Counted from the first letter of the stretch, positions 17,254 to 26,106 are shown. The stretch is 64,000 bases of DNA from JAJFKB01 sp965230515 (GCA_965230515.1 OZ246007.1:3038001-3102000); one strand, 5' to 3'. Made by a program: numbers and translations. The notes: generated by a model from the sequence alone, not told the origin.

Positions 17254-18996
17254 TCAATCCTCTTTGCTCGGATTTTTAGGGAGAATTAAATCACCCAGAT
17301 GTCCTGGCCTAAACGGATAAGCAGTTGTGCCATCGGGCTCATTGATTACGCCATTTTTGCTTTTGAACTCATGGTATGCCGTTTTCATCTGATTGAGGAT
17401 TTCTGGCTCTTCTCTTGCCAGGTTTTGCTGCTCTCCGGGATCCGTCTTTAAGTGATACAAGCGCCAATCCGTTTCAGTCCAGGGTTCGCGCAATCTCACC
17501 GCTTTCCATGGCCCCATAAAAACAGACGCGTGGCCAAATATTTCAAAGGCAATTGCCTCATCATTGGCGTAGGGTTGATTCTTAACATCTTCTAGGTACG
17601 GAAGTATCGAGCGGCCCCGCATAGGATGTATTTCTCGGTTTTGATAGATTTTTTCAGGATGAGTAACCCCTGCCAAATCCAAGATGGTTGGGGTAATGTC
17701 CAATACCGAAACGAAGGCGTCACGATCATCACCAGGTTTAATAAGCTTGCCATATCGCGCAATCAGTGGTGCGTGAATGCCTCCTTCTGTTGGTAAAAAT
17801 TTATAATAGCGATGGTGAACTGAGCCAACCTGTGCCCACCCCAGCCCTGCGAATATATAGGAATCAGCGGCACCCATATTCTGGAGGCTATTGTTGTATC
17901 CCTGAGCTAAAAATTGCTGGTAAATTTCGCGATTGCTACGGTCATAGGGGTCGGCACCATTATCTGACATAAAGAGAATTAGCGTATTTTCGTATTTGCC
18001 GATCTGTTTCAAGTAATTGACGACTCGGCCAACATGGTGATCAATCTGATCGACCATAGCCGCATATATTTCCATTTTTCTTGCTTCAATGCGCCGTTCT
18101 TCTGCTGTCAAACTCTCCCAGGCAGGTATTTCCTTGATTCGCGGTGGTAACTCGAGAGTGTCAGGTACGATGTCTATTTGCTGCAAATTCTGAAAGCGCT
18201 TAGCCCTGATCACGTCCCAGCCAGCATCATAACGGTTTCGATATTTCTCAATAATCTGCTTAGGAGCCTGAAGTGGGAAGTGTGGTGCGGTAAAAGACAA
18301 ATAGGCGAAGAACGGAGATCTGGTTTTATCGTGATTTTTGATTCCTTCAAGTAAACGATCAGTAAACAGTTGGCTGGAGTAGACTCCTTCCGGCCTTGAA
18401 ATCGGCTGGCCATTTTCGGTATAGGACACTCTGGGTAGAAGCGTGTTATTGCCCTTATCATTAAAGTGATTGCCGCCCCCATGCAACAGGACGTAACTAT
18501 GCTCAAAACCTCGATTATAGGGGTCTAATTCTGGTGTCAGTCCAAGGTGCCACTTTCCCGCCATATGAGTTTGATAGCCGTTTTCTTTTAACAATGTGGC
18601 AACGGTAACCACTTGGTGATTGAGGTAACCTGAATAACCTGGCAGTTTGTCATGGTGAGGCAGATGATCTTCATGCATGGTGCCCAATCCGTTAAGGTGA
18701 TTATCTACTCCTGTTAAAAGAATTGAGCGTGTGGGAGAGCAGGTGGCTTGAGTGTAAAAAGAGGTAAAGCGGGCCCCCTCTGTTGCCAGCGAATCGATAT
18801 TAGGTGTGCTGATTTCGCTACCAAAAGCACCGATATCGCCAAAGCCCAGGTCATCCGCGACAATTAACAGTATATTGGGGCGCCTATCAGTGTTAAGTGC
18901 AGACAAGCCACCATTCATTTCTCTGGATGAATTGTTTGTCGCGGCACAACCAACTAAAAACCATATGATGAACAAACTGATGTAAATTAAACGCAT
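17254..18996 (-). CDS. Cysteine-type sulfatase lipoprotein
   Basis: Sulfate-ester hydrolase of 580 aa of the alkaline-phosphatase superfamily. The lipobox LVGC with Cys at residue 17 places it on the periplasmic membrane face. Metal-binding Asp48-Asp49 lie in NILLIVADDLGFGDIG and the sulfatase signature CSPTRSILLTG has the residue converted to formylglycine at Cys86. HMAGKWHLG and FFAYLSFTAPHFPLQAP carry further catalytic residues, and LFMSDNGAD completes the metal site. The central region matches arylsulfatase A-like family members. It needs a formylglycine-generating enzyme, but the FGE-like protein in the cluster lacks the necessary cysteines. First gene of a minus-strand cluster with symporter, FGE-like protein and TonB receptor. 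Confidence 0.93.
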   Translation of the reverse strand: MRLIYISLFIIWFLVGCAATNNSSREMNGGLSALNTDRRPNILLIVADDLGFGDIGAFGSEISTPNIDSLATEGARFTSFYTQATCSPTRSILLTGVDNHLNGLGTMHEDHLPHHDKLPGYSGYLNHQVVTVATLLKENGYQTHMAGKWHLGLTPELDPYNRGFEHSYVLLHGGGNHFNDKGNNTLLPRVSYTENGQPISRPEGVYSSQLFTDRLLEGIKNHDKTRSPFFAYLSFTAPHFPLQAPKQIIEKYRNRYDAGWDVIRAKRFQNLQQIDIVPDTLELPPRIKEIPAWESLTAEERRIEARKMEIYAAMVDQIDHHVGRVVNYLKQIGKYENTLILFMSDNGADPYDRSNREIYQQFLAQGYNNSLQNMGAADSYIFAGLGWAQVGSVHHRYYKFLPTEGGIHAPLIARYGKLIKPGDDRDAFVSVLDITPTILDLAGVTHPEKIYQNREIHPMRGRSILPYLEDVKNQPYANDEAIAFEIFGHASVFMGPWKAVRLREPWTETDWRLYHLKTDPGEQQNLAREEPEILNQMKTAYHEFKSKNGVINEPDGTTAYPFRPGHLGDLILPKNPSKED

Positions 18997-19071
18997 ATCC
19001 CCAACTCCCCAACCGGGTAAAAACTCGTTTTCAGTTCTGTTGCTTATGCTTATTTTCCCCCTTAAACCGAG

Positions 19072-19119
19072 CCCTCGGGGAGGTCGCCAAATTTGGCTTG
19101 CTCCCCGAATGCCCGAGGG
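19072..19119. promoter_or_regulatory. Nested inverted repeats upstream of the sulfatase gene
   Basis: Outer arms CCCTCGGG (19072-19079) and CCCGAGGG (19112-19119), middle arms GGGGAG (19077-19082) and CTCCCC (19101-19106), and a central perfect palindrome GCCAAATTTGGC (19086-19097) are stacked in 48 bases. This lies about 75-120 bases upstream of the sulfatase start. It could be a cruciform operator or a terminator for the gene to the right; the centre shares the CGCCAAAT core found near 15.77 and 22.46 kb. The rest of the 320-base spacer (18997-19316) shows nothing else. Confidence 0.45.
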
Positions 19120-19316
19120 GTACTTCGTTTTACAAAGAAGAGATCTATGAGGTTGGTGAGGTCACCTATCAGTTATTACAGGTGACTATTGTATTGATTG
19201 TTGCTGGTCATTGCCCGCCAACCTCTATTCTTAAAGCGTCAGTGTTGCCGATGTTTTTGGGGAGCAATATAGATAAAAATGGGCACGGGAAGGAATCCGT
19301 TAATCCCTGATAGCCT

Positions 19317-20960
19317 TTATGAGCCGTACACTGTACCCGGCATAAGATAGGGCCAGGGTGAGCTTTCGACACCTGTTTTTATCACTACCTCGATTAAAGC
19401 GGGAGCGTTTTCTTGCAGTGCTTTGTCTAGTGATTTTTTTAAACTGGTCGGAGATTCGACACGGTAGCCCCTAACGCCAAAAGACTTGGCCAAGTGCACA
19501 AAGTCGGGGTTATGCAGGAGTGATCCTTGCAGGTTTCCAGCGTAGAATCGTTGTTGATCACGTCGGACATTTTCGAAGGCTCCATTGTTGAAGACCAGCG
19601 TGACCAGATTGATACCATACTGAACTGCTGTGGCCAGTTCCTGGACGCCGAACATAAAACCTCCGTCGCCGGAAATTGAAACCACGGCTTTATCTGGATG
19701 CGCTACTTTTACGCCCAATGCGGTTGGGAAACCAAACCCCAAGGTACCCTGATAGCCACAGGTGACAAAAGTGCGGGGTTGATAAATTGGAAATCCGAAA
19801 TATGAAGCAAATCCCATTTGTGAGATTTCTTCCACCAGAAAGCCGTCCCGTGGTAAAACCTCTCGAATGGCCTGCAGGTAGCTCAGCTGAGGTTGTACCT
19901 TCGCGTTGATTTCAGCATCCAGTTCAGCTTTGATTGAACTAAATTGATCTTTTCGTGATAGCTGGGGACTTACTTCTGCTTTAACGGCGGTTAGCAGTGC
20001 CGAAACTGATGTTTTTGTGTCAGCTTTTATCGCTACATCTACGGGGTGACGGTCTATTTCATCCTGGTCTATTTCCAGCCTGATGATTTTCAGGTCCTTC
20101 GGCTGATTGGGCCCTAGCCATCTTGCCCAGGTGAGTTCCATGCGGGAGCCAATCGCTATCAAAAGGTCAGTTTGCGGCCAAACTCGGCTTCCCTGGGCGC
20201 AATTAAAACCAAGAGGGTTTTCATCGCTGACGATGCCTCGGCCACTGCGAAAAGATACGGTTGGAGCTTGCAGCCATTCGGCTAGCGGTAGAATATTGTC
20301 GGTGGCACCGAGTGCGCCACCGCCGACCAAAATCATCGGGTTAGTCGCTTTTTTTATCAATGCTACAGCGGCATCGATCCCTTTTATGTTCGAAGTGAGC
20401 GCTGTCTTTTCGGTATCTGGTTCGATAGTGGGTAGTTCAATTTCGGCGCAGGCACCAAAGATATCCCAGGGTACTTCCAGCGCAACCGGTTGAGGACGAC
20501 CGGTTTCCATTTGTGCAAAAGCTTCGATGACTAATGCATGGGCCTGCTCTGGCGTGTCAATCCGTTGTGCCCATTTGGTAATGCTGCGCAGCGTTGCCAG
20601 CTGGTCCGGTAACTCATGTAAAGCACCCTTGCCGGAGCCGATGAATTCGCTCGGTACTTGTCCCGTAATGCAAAGTATCGGTGTGCTAGCGCCAAAGGCC
20701 GTGCAAAGTGCGGCGGAGGCATTGAGTACTCCGGGACCAGGCACCACTGAAAATACACCGGCCTCACCGGTGGATTTGGCATAACCGAAAGCCATATAGG
20801 CGGTAGCCTGCTCATGGCGTGCACCGATCAATTTGATATCAGACTTGCCTATGGCGTCAAATAGATCATAGGTTTGTGCGCCGGGTACGCCAAAAAGTGT
20901 CGCCACACCTTTGCTTTCGAGGGTTGCGACAATTGCTTGAGCAGTATTCATTTCAGCCAT
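19317..20960 (-). CDS. Thiamine-diphosphate-dependent enzyme, acetolactate-synthase-like
   Basis: Cytoplasmic ThDP enzyme of 547 aa. The N-terminal pyrimidine-binding domain (about 1-170) has the catalytic Glu50 in GARHEQATAYMAFGYA. A central domain (about 185-330) is followed by the C-terminal ThDP-binding domain with the GDG(25-30)N motif: GDGGFMFGVQELATAVQYGINLVTLVFNN. The length fits acetolactate synthase/benzoylformate decarboxylase relatives. It is not the biosynthetic ilvB (no small subunit beside it) and lacks resemblance to sulfoacetaldehyde acetyltransferase openings. Its same-strand neighbour is a PLP decarboxylase 58 bases upstream, suggesting a catabolic pair acting on an amino-acid-derived 2-oxo acid or aldehyde. 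Exact reaction unknown. Confidence 0.85.
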   Translation of the reverse strand: MAEMNTAQAIVATLESKGVATLFGVPGAQTYDLFDAIGKSDIKLIGARHEQATAYMAFGYAKSTGEAGVFSVVPGPGVLNASAALCTAFGASTPILCITGQVPSEFIGSGKGALHELPDQLATLRSITKWAQRIDTPEQAHALVIEAFAQMETGRPQPVALEVPWDIFGACAEIELPTIEPDTEKTALTSNIKGIDAAVALIKKATNPMILVGGGALGATDNILPLAEWLQAPTVSFRSGRGIVSDENPLGFNCAQGSRVWPQTDLLIAIGSRMELTWARWLGPNQPKDLKIIRLEIDQDEIDRHPVDVAIKADTKTSVSALLTAVKAEVSPQLSRKDQFSSIKAELDAEINAKVQPQLSYLQAIREVLPRDGFLVEEISQMGFASYFGFPIYQPRTFVTCGYQGTLGFGFPTALGVKVAHPDKAVVSISGDGGFMFGVQELATAVQYGINLVTLVFNNGAFENVRRDQQRFYAGNLQGSLLHNPDFVHLAKSFGVRGYRVESPTSLKKSLDKALQENAPALIEVVIKTGVESSPWPYLMPGTVYGS

Positions 20961-21018
20961 AATTGTCTCTTATTACCCGCTATTACAAGTCATTTTTCTA
21001 ATGGTTTTACGCCTTTTA

Positions 21019-22362
21019 TCATTCAGGCAGTGTTTTTACAATTTCCCAGATTCGGTCAACCCAGTCTATATGTTCGGGTTTCATCAGGCAGGAGCGCATG
21101 CAGGTTACGCTCGGCTGATCAAACTCAATATCCGGCCAGTAAGTCTCGAGTAGCGAGGAGGGCAGGGTCATGAGTGCGAGATGCAAATGTTGTTGTGCGG
21201 CTTGGTCAAATGACCGAGTGGATGCCTCTGAGATGGCTGAGGCAGTTGCAGCCTTGGGCGCCCAAATCACAATGTCCAGTTCCGGCTCAAAAAGGGTGAG
21301 TTGGTTGTCAGCCTGCTGCAGGTAACGATAGAGTTTGAGTGCAGCTGCCCTCCCTTGACTCAGACCTTGGGCGAAGTCTCCGCCAGGTTCCATCGGCAGT
21401 AGCTGTTGAGTTGCCCACAGTGCTACCGCTGATGCGCCAGCGCGGGAGCACTCGAGACTAATCTCACCTAGATGAAGCTCATCTGAACTGAAATAGGTGT
21501 AGGGTGAATCATGCTTATAAATTCGACCTACGGACGGGTCACGAAACAATACACAACCGCAGCCATAAGGCTGTAATCCGTGTTTATGTGGGTCTACGAC
21601 AATTGAATCGACCTGACGAATTAAATCATAGGCCTGACGTGCTTCGTCAGCTAAATTATCAGCAAGCAGGAAATAACCGCCATAGGCGGAGTCGACATGA
21701 ATTCGAAAATCATATTTTTTTTGCAGCTCCAGCATATCCGGTAGCGGGTCGATAGCGCCAACACCAGTGGTGCCTAAAGTTGCCACAACGGTACCGACAT
21801 CGCCAGTTTGAAGGGCTTTTTCAAGCGCGTTCATATCCATTTTGGCACGGGCATCCGTATCGACAGACTCAAAGCTTAACCCCAAAACCTCCGAAATGCG
21901 TGAATGCGTGTAATGCGCTTGGCTTGAGGCGAGTATTTTTTTACCGGGCTGAAGTTTGCCAGCGACCCACAGCGCTTCCATATTGGCAGTGGTACCGGCA
22001 CTGCTCAGATGCCCCAGATAACCATCGCCCCAGCCGTACATGGCCGCAATATTGGCCACGGCTTCTTTTTCCAGTGCAGAACTGGCTCGTCCACCATCCA
22101 GAGCATGGTTGTTGGGGTTAATCCAAAGTGCCAAAGTATAGGCTAACCTGGCTATCGGGTGAGGTGGTTTAAGCATTTGCCCGGCATAGAGTGGGTGTGG
22201 ATAGGGGTAGTTATCCTGCATACGCTCTGCAACTTGCATTAGCACATCTCGCATACCTGAAATGTCAGGGTGGCTTTCAAAAGTCGGCATGCCGTCAAAT
22301 GATTGATCGAGTACTTCGAGTGCCTCTTCTACAAGTTGAAGGCTGTTTTTTTCTAAAAGCAT
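21019..22362 (-). CDS. Group II PLP-dependent amino-acid decarboxylase
   Basis: Cytoplasmic PLP enzyme of 447 aa of the glutamate/aromatic-amino-acid/cysteine-sulfinate decarboxylase superfamily. The cofactor lysine is Lys260 in VVDPHKHGLQPYGCG, His150 (SSQAHYTHSR) stacks on the PLP ring and Asp224 (HVDSAYGG) pairs with the pyridine nitrogen; SSAGTTANMEAL binds the phosphate. An N-terminal segment with YPYPHPLYAGQMLKPPHP is typical of the bacterial branch that acts on aromatic or acidic amino acids. It lies between an AraC regulator (upstream, same strand) and a ThDP enzyme (downstream). The substrate cannot be read from the sequence. Confidence 0.9.
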   Translation of the reverse strand: MLLEKNSLQLVEEALEVLDQSFDGMPTFESHPDISGMRDVLMQVAERMQDNYPYPHPLYAGQMLKPPHPIARLAYTLALWINPNNHALDGGRASSALEKEAVANIAAMYGWGDGYLGHLSSAGTTANMEALWVAGKLQPGKKILASSQAHYTHSRISEVLGLSFESVDTDARAKMDMNALEKALQTGDVGTVVATLGTTGVGAIDPLPDMLELQKKYDFRIHVDSAYGGYFLLADNLADEARQAYDLIRQVDSIVVDPHKHGLQPYGCGCVLFRDPSVGRIYKHDSPYTYFSSDELHLGEISLECSRAGASAVALWATQQLLPMEPGGDFAQGLSQGRAAALKLYRYLQQADNQLTLFEPELDIVIWAPKAATASAISEASTRSFDQAAQQHLHLALMTLPSSLLETYWPDIEFDQPSVTCMRSCLMKPEHIDWVDRIWEIVKTLPE

Positions 22363-22381
22363 AGTAATTCCTGGTGAGCGG

Positions 22382-22400
22382 TCTCCGGCTATTCCGGAGA
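22382..22400. other. Hairpin in the leader of the decarboxylase gene
   Basis: TCTCCGG (22382-22388) pairs with CCGGAGA (22394-22400) around a 5-base loop, just 20 bases before the decarboxylase start. It could end the AraC transcript or fold in the decarboxylase leader. Confidence 0.4.
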
Positions 22401-22459
22401 GGTAGTAAAAGGGAAGCTAATTTGCTTTGGTTATTCTAAAAGATATCGGTAGTTCCTGA

Positions 22460-22490
22460 GCGCCAAATTTTATTCAAGTTGCGCCAAATT
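22460..22490. promoter_or_regulatory. Two direct repeats GCGCCAAATT, 21 bp apart
   Basis: Identical 10-base copies at 22460-22469 and 22481-22490 are spaced exactly two helical turns apart, the arrangement bound by AraC-family dimers. They lie about 100-130 bases upstream of the decarboxylase start and touch the end of the AraC gene, so they are likely its target. Confidence 0.55.
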
Positions 22491-23527
22491 CATTGTCTCA
22501 CTTTACTCCTGTACTCCCCTGGAGACAGGTTAGTCCATCGTTTGAAGGCTCGGCCAAAATTGCTGGAGTCGGAATAACCCAATATATGGCAGATACCTTG
22601 TAGAGATAAGTTGCTATCGTTAATGCACTGCATAGCCAATTCTCTTCTGATTTCGTCGAGCAACGATTCATAGGAAGTACCTTCCTCGCTCAATTTTCTC
22701 TGTAGTGATCGCGTGCTCATGAAGAGTTCTTCAGCAACTCGGTCAATACTACAATTTCTGCTATGCAGGAGTCGCAGGATAACGGTATGTACTTTGTTTA
22801 CCACATCGCTACGAATGGTTCGAGCCAAATACTCCTTGGTCAGTTGCTCACTTTTAACAGCCAGTTCACCATTGGCTGTAGAGAGCGGTTGGTGAATAGC
22901 CTCCCGCTCAAAGTAAAAAGCATTTTCATACGTTTCAAACTCCACTGGCGCCCTGAAAAAAGATTCATATTGTCTGGATGCTTCAGGTTTGTTCCTGATT
23001 AAAGTGACTTTGACTGGTGAAAAACCGATACCACAGCTCCAGCGGCATAATGTGAGCAGACATGCCCCGAAAGCTTCGGCACCAATGGTTGATTCAACAC
23101 CAGATACAGGTGTCCATGAAAATTTAAAATACTTATCAGACTCCTCAAAGGAATTGACCGATAGGGTATCAATGACGTGCCTTAAACGGATAAATTTATC
23201 AAACGCATCGGCTAACGAGTGGCTGGCACTCATGGTCACACCGAGTGAATGAAACATGGTCGGGAAGGCAACCTGCGCAGCGGACAAGCCAAAGGCTGAG
23301 TCCCCCGCGGACTGCGCTGCGAGCTCCCAGGCATCCTTGATTTTATATGCGAGCACTCGGGATTCACTATTGTGCAATTGAGCAGTGTCAATGCCTACGC
23401 ACTCAAGTAGATAATCTGGGTTTAATCCTCTTAGCTCTATGGTGCGGTAGAGTACCTGTACCCAGCTGGCTACCAGGGTAGCATTGATGGCAACAGGTCC
23501 TGGAACGGGGTTTGCGGCAATTAACAT
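22490..23527 (-). CDS. AraC-family transcriptional regulator (OruR-like N-terminal domain)
   Basis: Transcription factor of 345 aa. The N-terminal effector domain (about 20-210) is of the 'arabinose-binding domain of AraC regulator' type used by OruR/ArgR-like activators of amino-acid catabolism (FPTMFHSLGVTMSASHSLADAF). The C-terminal part (about 240-340) has two helix-turn-helix motifs: CSIDRVAEELFMSTRSLQRKL and LSLQGICHILGYSDSSNFGRAFKRWTNLSPGEYR-type. It lies immediately upstream of the decarboxylase and ThDP enzyme genes and is the likely activator of both, acting at the GCGCCAAATT repeats; this is inference. Its ribosome binding site is weak. Confidence 0.92.
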   Translation of the reverse strand: MLIAANPVPGPVAINATLVASWVQVLYRTIELRGLNPDYLLECVGIDTAQLHNSESRVLAYKIKDAWELAAQSAGDSAFGLSAAQVAFPTMFHSLGVTMSASHSLADAFDKFIRLRHVIDTLSVNSFEESDKYFKFSWTPVSGVESTIGAEAFGACLLTLCRWSCGIGFSPVKVTLIRNKPEASRQYESFFRAPVEFETYENAFYFEREAIHQPLSTANGELAVKSEQLTKEYLARTIRSDVVNKVHTVILRLLHSRNCSIDRVAEELFMSTRSLQRKLSEEGTSYESLLDEIRRELAMQCINDSNLSLQGICHILGYSDSSNFGRAFKRWTNLSPGEYRSKVRQ

Positions 23528-23583
23528 AGAGAATTCGCCTATTCAGATCAGGGGATTTCAGGTTAGAGTTGAATGGCCGGAGA

Positions 23584-23604
23584 CCATATTTTGGCAAAAT
23601 ATGG
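23584..23604. promoter_or_regulatory. Perfect inverted repeat upstream of the AraC gene
   Basis: CCATATTTT (23584-23592) and AAAATATGG (23596-23604) are exact inverted copies around GGC, about 57 bases upstream of the AraC start. A second shorter inverted pair CCAA/TTGG (23617-23627) follows. Likely an autoregulatory or repressor site. Confidence 0.45.
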
Positions 23605-23740
23605 AGTGACAAGAAGCCAAATCTTGGTTCGCGATGAGGTCACTTATCCTTTGATGCTTATCAACCCTATGTTGCTTTTTTAACATCATTCTATCCGTTT
23701 ATGTCTTCGCAGGTAATAGAGTTTGCTAATAGAACCATAC

Positions 23741-23887
23741 CTAGCAGGCTGTTGATTTTCTACTCATACGGTTCGATACTGCGTTAAAAATGGCCTCAAA
23801 ATACTCATTTATAGTTATAAACTCCGCTTTTTCGGTCATTTTTGCCTTGTCTCGCAGTCGCCTGAGCGAAAATCAACAGCCTGCTAG
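23741..23887. repeat. 147-bp palindromic MITE-like element
   Basis: The ends are perfect 20-bp inverted repeats (23741-23760, starting CTAGCAGGCTG, and 23868-23887). The interior has no coding capacity but contains AAAATACTCATTTATAG and CGCAGTCGCCTGAGCG. No clear target-site duplication is visible. Elements of this look recur in many copies in marine gammaproteobacterial genomes (recollection). The rest of the 540-base spacer 23528-24070 holds the palindrome at 23584 and the promoter at 23962. Confidence 0.65.
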
Positions 23888-23961
23888 GCTGATAGCTGTA
23901 TACGTTTGTTGAAGCAGGCTTCATATGCGTAATCTCATATTACTAACCAGAGCGAAGGGCA

Positions 23962-23990
23962 TTGACAAATTAGGCCGACCGAGCTAATAA
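23962..23990 (+). promoter_or_regulatory. Strong sigma70 promoter of the aminotransferase gene
   Basis: TTGACA (23962-23967) and TAATAA (23985-23990) are 17 bases apart. Transcription should start near 23998, leaving a leader of about 70 bases. Confidence 0.65.
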
Positions 23991-24070
23991 TTGCTGCTAA
24001 TTTAACGCGAACGGTCCGCCACTTCAAGTAGATTGTCGCTACAGCAACTGATAATAACCAGGAGAGAGTA

Positions 24071-25423
24071 ATGGAAACTGAAGGCATCAAGGCGAATAAC
24101 GCCAGGCAAATGTTGCATCCAATGACGGCGCCATTTATGACCAAAGATAATCAGCCGATGATTATTGCGCGAGGAGATGGGGTGTATGTTTACGATATCG
24201 ATGAGAATAAGTATCTTGATACCCAAGGTGGGCTGTGGTGCGTTAATGTCGGATACAATCGCCCCGAGATGATAAAAGCTGTCTCTGAGCAGGTTGCGAC
24301 CTTGCCCTATTATCAAACCTTTACCGAATTCTCGAATCCTCCAGCAATTGAACTGTCCGCGAAGATTATCAGTATGCTGGAGCCGGAGGGCATGCGTAAA
24401 CTGATGTTTACTTCCGGTGGATCGGACTCTACAGAGACCGCGTTAAAGCTAAGCCGTCAATATTGGAAACTGAAAGGACAGCCGGAAAAAACCAAGTTCT
24501 TTTCGCTGAAAAACGCTTATCATGGTGTGCATCTGGGTGGTACCTCAGTGACTGATACCGGTGTGCACAAAAGGGCCTTTGAGCCGGTATTACCCAACTG
24601 TTTCCAGATCGATAGCCCGTTTACCTACCGTAACCCCTGGACAGAAGATCCGGAAGAGCTCGGCGCTATTTGTGCTGGAATACTGGCCCGTGAAATTGAG
24701 TCCCAGGGTCCGGATATGGTGGCGGCCTTTATCGCCGAGCCCGTTCAGGGCGCAGGTGGTGTTATTGTCCCTCCCGCTAATTTCTGGCCGTTGGTTCGGG
24801 AAGTCTGTGACAAATATGATGTCCTGCTGATTGCCGATGAAGTGGTCACTGGTTTTGGTCGAACCGGAAATATGTTCGGTACCCGAGGCTGGGGGGTCAA
24901 GGCCGATATCATGTGTTTCGCCAAAGGGTTGAGTTCAGCTTACGTGCCGCTCGGTGCGACGGTGTTGAATGAAAAAGTGGCGTCCGCGTTCGACCTGCAA
25001 TCGCCGGAAGCGATGATTATGCATGGGTTTACCTATTCCGGGCACCCGGTAGCTTGTGCAGCAGGAATCGCTTCCCTGGGTATTGTCGAGAGTGAGAATT
25101 TGCCTGAGAACGCAAAGGTGGTCGGCAATTACATGATGGAACAGCTTAAGCCCTTTGAAGATCGCTATAAATCAGTAGGTGAAGTCAGAGGTAAAGGGTT
25201 GATGCTGGCGTTGGACCTGGTGGTTGACAAGAAAACCCGTGAGTCGGTAGATCCGTTCAGCGGTTTTTCTAATCGTCTTGCGGCAGTTGCGCAAAGAGAA
25301 GGCGTTTTGGTCAGGGCGGTGGGCCCAAAATTGATCATCTCACCACCGTTAACATTTTCACGTGAAAATGTGGATGAACTGGTTGCGGCGCTGACCAAAG
25401 CTTTCGACGAAGTGGATAATTGA
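24071..25423 (+). CDS. Class III PLP-dependent aminotransferase (omega-aminotransferase)
   Basis: Transaminase of 450 aa moving the amino group of an omega-amino acid or amine to pyruvate or a similar acceptor. Lys285 (CFAKGLSSAYVPLGA) forms the aldimine and Asp256 (LLIADEVVTGFGRTG) contacts the PLP ring. SGGSDSTETALKLSRQY binds the phosphate. The opening HPMTAPFMTKDNQPMIIARGDGVYVYDIDENKYLD resembles beta-alanine/taurine:pyruvate-type enzymes. AGGAGAG precedes the ATG. Transcribed alone from a strong promoter and followed by a bidirectional terminator; the convergent TetR gene may regulate nearby genes. The amine substrate is not identified. Confidence 0.92.
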   Translation: METEGIKANNARQMLHPMTAPFMTKDNQPMIIARGDGVYVYDIDENKYLDTQGGLWCVNVGYNRPEMIKAVSEQVATLPYYQTFTEFSNPPAIELSAKIISMLEPEGMRKLMFTSGGSDSTETALKLSRQYWKLKGQPEKTKFFSLKNAYHGVHLGGTSVTDTGVHKRAFEPVLPNCFQIDSPFTYRNPWTEDPEELGAICAGILAREIESQGPDMVAAFIAEPVQGAGGVIVPPANFWPLVREVCDKYDVLLIADEVVTGFGRTGNMFGTRGWGVKADIMCFAKGLSSAYVPLGATVLNEKVASAFDLQSPEAMIMHGFTYSGHPVACAAGIASLGIVESENLPENAKVVGNYMMEQLKPFEDRYKSVGEVRGKGLMLALDLVVDKKTRESVDPFSGFSNRLAAVAQREGVLVRAVGPKLIISPPLTFSRENVDELVAALTKAFDEVDN

Positions 25424-25439
25424 TTCAGAGGTTCCCCCA

Positions 25440-25471
25440 GGGTCTGTTATGCAATGCAGGTTAACAGACCC
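25440..25471. terminator. Bidirectional terminator between aminotransferase and TetR genes
   Basis: A perfect 10-bp stem GGGTCTGTTA (25440-25449) with TAACAGACCC (25462-25471) sits in the 47-base gap between convergent stop codons. U-tracts are short. Confidence 0.6.
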
Positions 25472-26106
25472 TAATTGATTACCAGTGCCATAATCTGTTT
25501 TTCAAGATAGGTATCAATACCATCAAATTGGCCAGTGAAATTTGCGCCGGAGCCAAGGATGACGTTGATGCCTTCAACCATGCTCATCAACAGGAACGTT
25601 TTGCTTTTTAATTCACTGCTGCTTAGTTCAGGGCGTACGGCCTTTAATTGTGTCAGTAGTTGATTATAGAAATGCCCGTACACCTCTTCGCGCAGCTCAG
25701 CCGCAATCGGATCATGTGTGGATAGCCCCCATAACTGATAGAAGAAATTACGGGAATCAGCATTTTGTGCATCGTTAATCAGGTATTGGAAATAAGCATT
25801 GATCCGTTTAAGCGGTGCGTTTGGAAAAGTCGCAGCCTCGAGTTCATATTCGGCATCATAGCGGGATAACATATCCTCAATCAGCGCCCTCAATAGCACC
25901 TTTTTGTTGGGAAAATAGTAGGTAACGTTACCGTTGCTGATACCCATGTGTTGTGCAATTTTGCGCAGGCTTAAACTGTGGAAACCCTCATTAATCAGTA
26001 TGTGTTGAGCAGACTCCAAAATCTTATTGATTCTGATTTGGCTGCGCTGTTGACTGCCTGTGACTTTAGCTTTGTGCGCGGCCAGTGCCTTGGGTGTGGA
26101 TTTCAT
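25471..26106 (-). CDS. TetR/AcrR-family regulator
   Basis: Repressor of 211 aa. The N-terminal helix-turn-helix (about 20-70) reads RINKILESAQHILINEGFHSLSLRKIAQHMGISNGNVTYYFPNKKVLL in shorter overlapping motifs typical of the family, with GNVTYYFPNK as the recognition end. The remaining 140 residues form an effector domain, rich in helices, without a recognisable class. It lies 69 bases downstream of the MFS gene on the same strand and probably shares its transcript, so control of the transporter by its cargo is likely (inference). Confidence 0.92.
   Translation of the reverse strand: MKSTPKALAAHKAKVTGSQQRSQIRINKILESAQHILINEGFHSLSLRKIAQHMGISNGNVTYYFPNKKVLLRALIEDMLSRYDAEYELEAATFPNAPLKRINAYFQYLINDAQNADSRNFFYQLWGLSTHDPIAAELREEVYGHFYNQLLTQLKAVRPELSSSELKSKTFLLMSMVEGINVILGSGANFTGQFDGIDTYLEKQIMALVIN

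Noticed and set aside
19317..25423. Taurine:pyruvate aminotransferase plus sulfoacetaldehyde acetyltransferase pathway
   Set aside because: The ThDP enzyme opens and reads like an acetolactate-synthase relative, not like Xsc, and no phosphate acetyltransferase or taurine transporter is present.
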